Assembly (NCBI GenBank): GCA_033063855.1
Contig: CP093830.1
Span: forward strand, 17,174,854 to 17,238,853
Length of the DNA: 64,000 nucleotides
From: Smittia aterrima
Taxonomy: Eukaryota; Arthropoda; Insecta; Diptera; Chironomidae
Direction: 5' to 3'
This document shows positions 59,801-64,000 of the stretch, one piece after another (position 1 is the stretch's first letter; the number at the start of each line of letters is the position of its first letter). Under the pieces are notes generated by a model. It was not told the DNA's origin, did no database searches, and saw nothing but the letters and a program-made list of their open reading frames with translations. Both the position numbers and the translations under genes were made by a program.

Positions 59801-62800
59801 GAGAGAGGGAAATGAGAGAATCAACAATTTATGATGTTCACAGTTTGCTCTTTGCATTTGCGCTGATTCAGTCCTTGTGCTCAGTGGAAAAAATTCAATA
59901 ACTTTTTGCTCTCGTCCGACACACACAAATGAATCATTCATGAAAGTTCTTGCTCGGATCGGAGAGCGCGAGAGAGGAAACGATGAAAAGCACATCAGGA
60001 AAATTATTTTTCCTCGCTCGGGGAATATTTTTCGCACAGCGAACTCAGTTAGAGAATTGTCGTCATACAGTTTAGAACGAATTTTAGTTAGAATCCTGTG
60101 TGCTTTGGCTGTTATAGTTCCTGTGTGATTTTTATTGTAACTTTAACCATAATCAAACCAAAATACGAGAACAAAAAAATCGTCAACAAGCTTGTAGGCA
60201 CGCTAAACTAACCGTTCTTTAGTTGAAATGAAAGCAAATTTGTCAATTTAGTAGCTTTGAGGCTCAGTGTGCGAAACGAAGAAGAGATTTTCAGTTTTTC
60301 TCTCCCCTCAAATCCAGCCTAGGAACCAATTAAAACAAAAACAACGCACAGACATAAAAATTTTCTTTCACTCCATTTTCCGCAAAGTGAAAAGGAAGCG
60401 CAGCAAACTAAATAAATAAAAAAAAGGATAACACACAACCACACTCGTTTCTCGTTCCGAAGCAGCAGCAGCAGAAAGAAAAAACGAAAGAAAGAAAAAA
60501 GCATAAAAATATAAAATTCGTTCGTGCATGAGGATATGCTAAGAGCTTTTCAAAAGTGTTGAATTATACTCGTGAAATACAATTACTGTGTAGAGAGCCA
60601 TTTTAATTTCGAGTAGTGAGAAAATATTTTAATTTTGTTTCAGTGAGCACACATTAAACTGATTAAAGAGAAAGAACATTTACATCAGTTTGGATACAAA
60701 CTGGCTTTTTTGATGTGAACATTTAGTTGTGAGTTATAAAAGAAAGAAGAAGAGGAAAAAACACTTTTTAGTCTTTGAGTTCTGTTCGAGTAGTGCAGAT
60801 TAGAACAAACAAAAAAAAAGAAAGAAAAAGGCTTAAAAGAAAAATATTTACATATTTTTTTAACCAAAGGAATATCAAACGAAATCAATCAAATTTTATC
60901 AGAAAGTGCGAGACGCAAAGTGAACGACGAAAAAAATAAATAAAAGCAATTAAAATGTTAGCAATGTCAAGCTTAATGATGCCAGTCCCAACAATGCTCG
61001 GAGCAGGCCAACTTGTTCACAAGCCGCCAGAGGCGAAGCTTCTTACAATCCATTCGGCTCACTCGCAACATCAAGCGACGCCACAACACAATTACCAACA
61101 GCAAAGCCATATGCAGCATCAACAGCAGCAGCAGCAGCAGCAACAATCCAAGCCAGGTAGCTTCAACGATCCAGAAATGAAGTGAAATGCTTCACGCCAC
61201 TCATTGTTAAGACAATGAGAGTAAAGGAAGCGAAAAAAAAACTTTAAATGCAAATTCACCTCTGAAAGGAAAACTTTTCCACAATAAGACGAAGCTACGG
61301 GGAAAAAAATGAAAATCGTCTGGAGAAACTCTTCAGGAAGAAAAACTAGTTTTAATTATATCAGAAGCTTTCTCATTCTCTCTCTCTCGACGTCTCGCTC
61401 CCGAAAAAAATAAATAGAAAAAAAAATCAATTTAAAAGCTCTCTTATTGCTGTGCTTTCATTTTAATGAATGTGAGATGCTTAAATTCGCAGACTTATAT
61501 ACAAAAAATGCATTAAAGTCTCTTTCTCCTCCTGTTCCTTTTTCGAGGTTTTGTGTTGAAATGAGGAAAGACTTAGAAGAGCTTTCTATGTGCGGGACGG
61601 AGAGATGAGGAAGCAAAGCGAGTGAAGGAAGAAAAAAAAAGAATTCACCAAAAATTCGTAGCAGTTTTGTTTGTTGTGATAATACATCGTCTTATGTACT
61701 CTCGGAGCAGCTCTAAAGCGAGAAACTGCTGTGTACATAGAGGACTGTGTTGTGCTTTGCAGGGCTTTCAGATTAAACAGATGATATTCTTTTTTCGTTC
61801 TAAACGTGTATCTGCAATGCGTAATATAATACAGAATGGACTTTTCGTTATCCGAAAAAAATGAAAACACTTTTTTATTTCCATTTTTACGACCGAAAGC
61901 TTATTCATGCTGGGGTGTTTTATCTTCCTTTTAAATTTTTAAAGATTTGTTGGCATGGCGAGTTTAAAAAAATTTGTTCATAATAACATTGGCGAGGGCT
62001 ATAAATGTCTATGGACGACTCTCCATCCTCTCGTTTAGTTATTCGCCCTCTCATAGTCTGCAGGGGGAAATAATCTTGATTCCGAAGACTTGCAAACGAA
62101 AGATTAGAGCTTGAAAATTTAATATGATCATTTTGTCACATAACTGGGCGAAAACTGCAGCAGCAATCTATCTCTCCGAGAAGAGATGGGGAAAGAACAT
62201 TCATTTTGGAATGCTCTATCTCTCTGTAGTCTCTTTAAAAATTCAAGACTCGATGCGATAAAGACGGAAGAACTTTCCATTTAAGAGTTGTTTTCTCTGT
62301 CTTACTCCTTTGAGATGCCCTCAAAAAGAAAAGAGCTGCAAACTAGCCATAAAAAATCTTGTAATTTTAAAACTAAATAATTCTTCTCTTTCTTGGCAGA
62401 ACACTATCACATTTTTGTTGGCGATCTCTCGCCCGAAATCGAAACGCAAACGTTGAAAGAAGCTTTCCAGCCGTTCGGAGACATTTCGTAAGTCCATTAT
62501 GATGATTTAATTTGCTTCTCCGAGAGCCTCTTTGTGAATACATATGTGGGAAAATATTTCAGGGACTGTCGAGTCGTTCGAGATCCGCAGACATTGAAGT
62601 CGAAGGGATATGGATTTGTGTCATTTGTCAAGAAATCTGTAAGTAAACTTTCTTCTTTTTGCCCTTTTATCCGCAAATGTACTTGAAAGAAGAAGATCAG
62701 AGAAGAGCTGAAAGTTTTATTCGATTTCCTAGGAGGCGGAAAGTGCCATTACGGCAATGAATGGTCAATTCTTGGGATGCCGTTCAATCCGAACAAATTG

Positions 62801-62835
62801 GGCAACTCGCAAGCCGCCCTCTGCTAAGGCTGAAG
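56883..62835 (+). CDS. TIA-1/TIAR-like RNA-binding protein, 5' part, two alternative N-termini; continues past right edge
   Basis: TIA-type proteins bind U-rich RNA and act in alternative splicing and translational silencing. Form a uses exons 56883..57290 and 59181..59280; form b starts at 60955..61156. Both end in phase 1 and join 62400..62487, 62563..62638 and 62733..62835. The shared part gives HYHIFVGDLSPEIETQTLKE (RNP2), SKGYGFVSFVKK (RNP1) and CRSIRTNWATRKPP, exactly the second RRM of TIA proteins. The first RRM is missing in both forms. Form a has CxxC pairs at residues 53/56 and 155/158; form b has a Gln-rich run before SKP. The third RRM must lie beyond 64,000. Besides fly Rox8, flies have other TIAR-like genes without RRM1 (I think CG34354-like); this is my best guess for orthology. 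Confidence 0.85.
57291..59180. other. Intron of TIAR-like form a
   Basis: 1.9 kb of AT-rich sequence with no recognised exon. Frames at 58,037-58,354 and 58,653-58,868 lack splice or similarity support. Confidence 0.5.
59281..60954. other. Intron of form a containing the form b promoter and leader
   Basis: TATAAAA at 60735 with a TTAGTC initiator-like word about 33 bases downstream suggests a start near 60,769 and an approximately 185-base A-rich leader for the ATG at 60955. This is a motif reading only. No other gene is seen. Confidence 0.4.
61112..61148 (+). repeat. CAG/CAA repeat encoding a polyglutamine run
   Basis: Mixed CAG and CAA codons encode nine consecutive Gln after MQH in form b of the TIAR-like protein. 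Gln-rich flanks are common in low-complexity, granule-forming RNA-binding proteins; the repeat is likely length-polymorphic. Confidence 0.85.
61157..62399. other. Intron between form b first exon and the shared RRM
   Basis: 1.2 kb, AT-rich. If the donor at 61157 is not used, the frame of exon b ends 29 bases later at TGA 61183-61185. No other exon recognised. Confidence 0.6.
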
Positions 62836-64000
62836 GTAAATTATCTTTATTATAAAGTTTTATATGTTTGGTTGTTACTTGTCAAATGTGATGATGAAGA
62901 AGAGACTCTCGTGTCGTGTCGTCTGTCTCTGTTTGCTTTCGTCGGAAATCAGCAAACGAGTCACATATAAAAATATGAAAAACTAAACTCACAAAGCTAT
63001 CTCTCTCTATCTCTCTCTTTCCCCTGTTACCCTTTTACTCGATACATTTGTTCGGTGTATGTCTGTTAATTCCAAAAATGAATAATAATCCATGAAGATA
63101 TGAATTCATAAGTACACACTGTTAATTAATCAATGCTGTCAGTTGGATATTATTTATTTATATGTCTGCTCCTCCACATCACAAGCTTCATGATAATAAA
63201 TGTTTTTCATGGAAATAGTTATCAAAATAGACTCTCGACACACAAACAGAAACAACAAAAAAAGAGGAAAGTTTCCAGTAAACTTGAGTGGAGTAAACTT
63301 TTAGTTTGATGAAAAAAAACTAAAAGAAGAAAAATCATGTAAACATCATGAGCTCGAGTGAGATATTTCCTATTAGGATTCTTCAAATATTCATTATTTT
63401 CCTTTTCTCCCTATCAAACTCTCTCTCTCTGTGCCCCTTTCATGGATGGAAAAACTAAACTTTCCGTTTTCAGAAAACGGTCACTACTTAGTTGGGTTTC
63501 ACTTAAATTTGGTTTTATTTGTTCATTAATTTATTTAAAACGGAAAATTTGTGAGGTCAAACGATTTGAGGGAAGAAAAAGTTTTCTTCTCCTCTCCCTT
63601 CGGAAAGGGAAAAATATTTTTCGTAAAACAACAACAGAAAAGTTTTTTCATTAACCATACAAGAAACATTAGAAAGAACCAGAAAGAAGAAAATTACTGA
63701 GAGACCTTTTTCAAATACTTTCCAGAGAAGCACAAATTTAAGTTCAACTTTCTATCAATGCTGGAAGTGTCTGACGTAAGTTTTGACCAAACAACCAAAC
63801 ACAACAAGTGCATGTTCTGGCGAACCTTTAAACATTTCTTATAGAAAGTCTTATAATAAAACATAATTTAATTTCTTTTGACGAATATCTCTCTTCTATC
63901 TACTCTACTTCTAAAAATAAATAAAAATAAATCTTGCACTTTTTTAGGGCTTTTACCATCTTCCTCTTCTTCTTTCTCTCGTAACAAAGAGAGAAAATAT
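62836..64000. other. Start of the next intron of the TIAR-like gene
   Basis: No exon resembling the linker or RRM3 of TIA proteins was found before the window ends. Contains TCTCTC repeats near 63,001-63,022 and 63,418-63,432. Confidence 0.6.

Noticed and set aside
1..64000. tRNA, rRNA, known insect microRNA, transposon or CRISPR elements
   Set aside because: I looked for box B (GTTCGANNC), familiar insect microRNA seeds and mature sequences, terminal inverted repeats, reverse-transcriptase or transposase motifs and repeat-spacer arrays and saw none; a covariance-model and repeat search would be decisive.

Overview
This window is ordinary euchromatic DNA from a small, AT-rich eukaryotic genome, almost certainly an insect. 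The genes have clean GT-AG introns, mostly 50-70 bases long, and the proteins read best as fly or mosquito orthologues (mRpL11, jdp, tropomodulin, PH4alpha, calcineurin A, a TIAR-like RNA-binding protein). The compact layout and AT-rich introns suggest a nematoceran dipteran such as a midge or mosquito; that placement is inference. I saw no bacterial genes, transposons, CRISPR, tRNA or rRNA.

Region 1 (1-11,660) is very dense: ten genes in strict alternation of strand, in head-to-head pairs. They are SF1(-)/OST3-type OST subunit(+), polyprenol reductase(-)/TRAF6-like(+), LSM8(-)/broken BCAP31(+), SDE2(-)/RRP36(+) and mRpL11(-)/CCDC186-golgin104(+). Pairs are 119-244 bases apart at their start codons and neighbouring pairs converge tail to tail. 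Most are housekeeping genes for splicing, N-glycosylation, ribosome biogenesis, mitochondrial translation and Golgi traffic. The BCAP31 member is cut after 31 codons by a TAG where the family has a Trp.

Region 2 (11,660-22,800) is an 11-kb stretch with no supportable gene. Region 3 (22,800-28,652) holds a prolyl 4-hydroxylase alpha subunit, with a TATA-type promoter and a small upstream ORF split by an intron, converging with jdp/DNAJC12, which has a 27-base microexon inside its J domain.

Region 4 (30,478-41,875) holds tropomodulin with two similar alternative first exons and at least two, perhaps three, alternative last exons, followed by an unrecognised acidic, serine-rich protein on the minus strand. 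Region 5 (44,300-51,163) is a complete calcineurin A catalytic subunit with a probable 6-base microexon before the calmodulin-binding helix. Region 6 (56,883 to the end) is the 5' part of a TIA-1/TIAR-like RNA-binding protein with two alternative N-termini, neither carrying the usual first RRM; the gene leaves the window on the right.

I found no wholly new biological system. The best leads are the nonsense-interrupted BCAP31 under a shared promoter with LSM8, the calcineurin microexon, the spare terminal exons of tropomodulin and calcineurin, and the paired CxxC N-terminus of the TIAR-like protein. All splice models here are read by eye and kept only when phases and family sequence agree.
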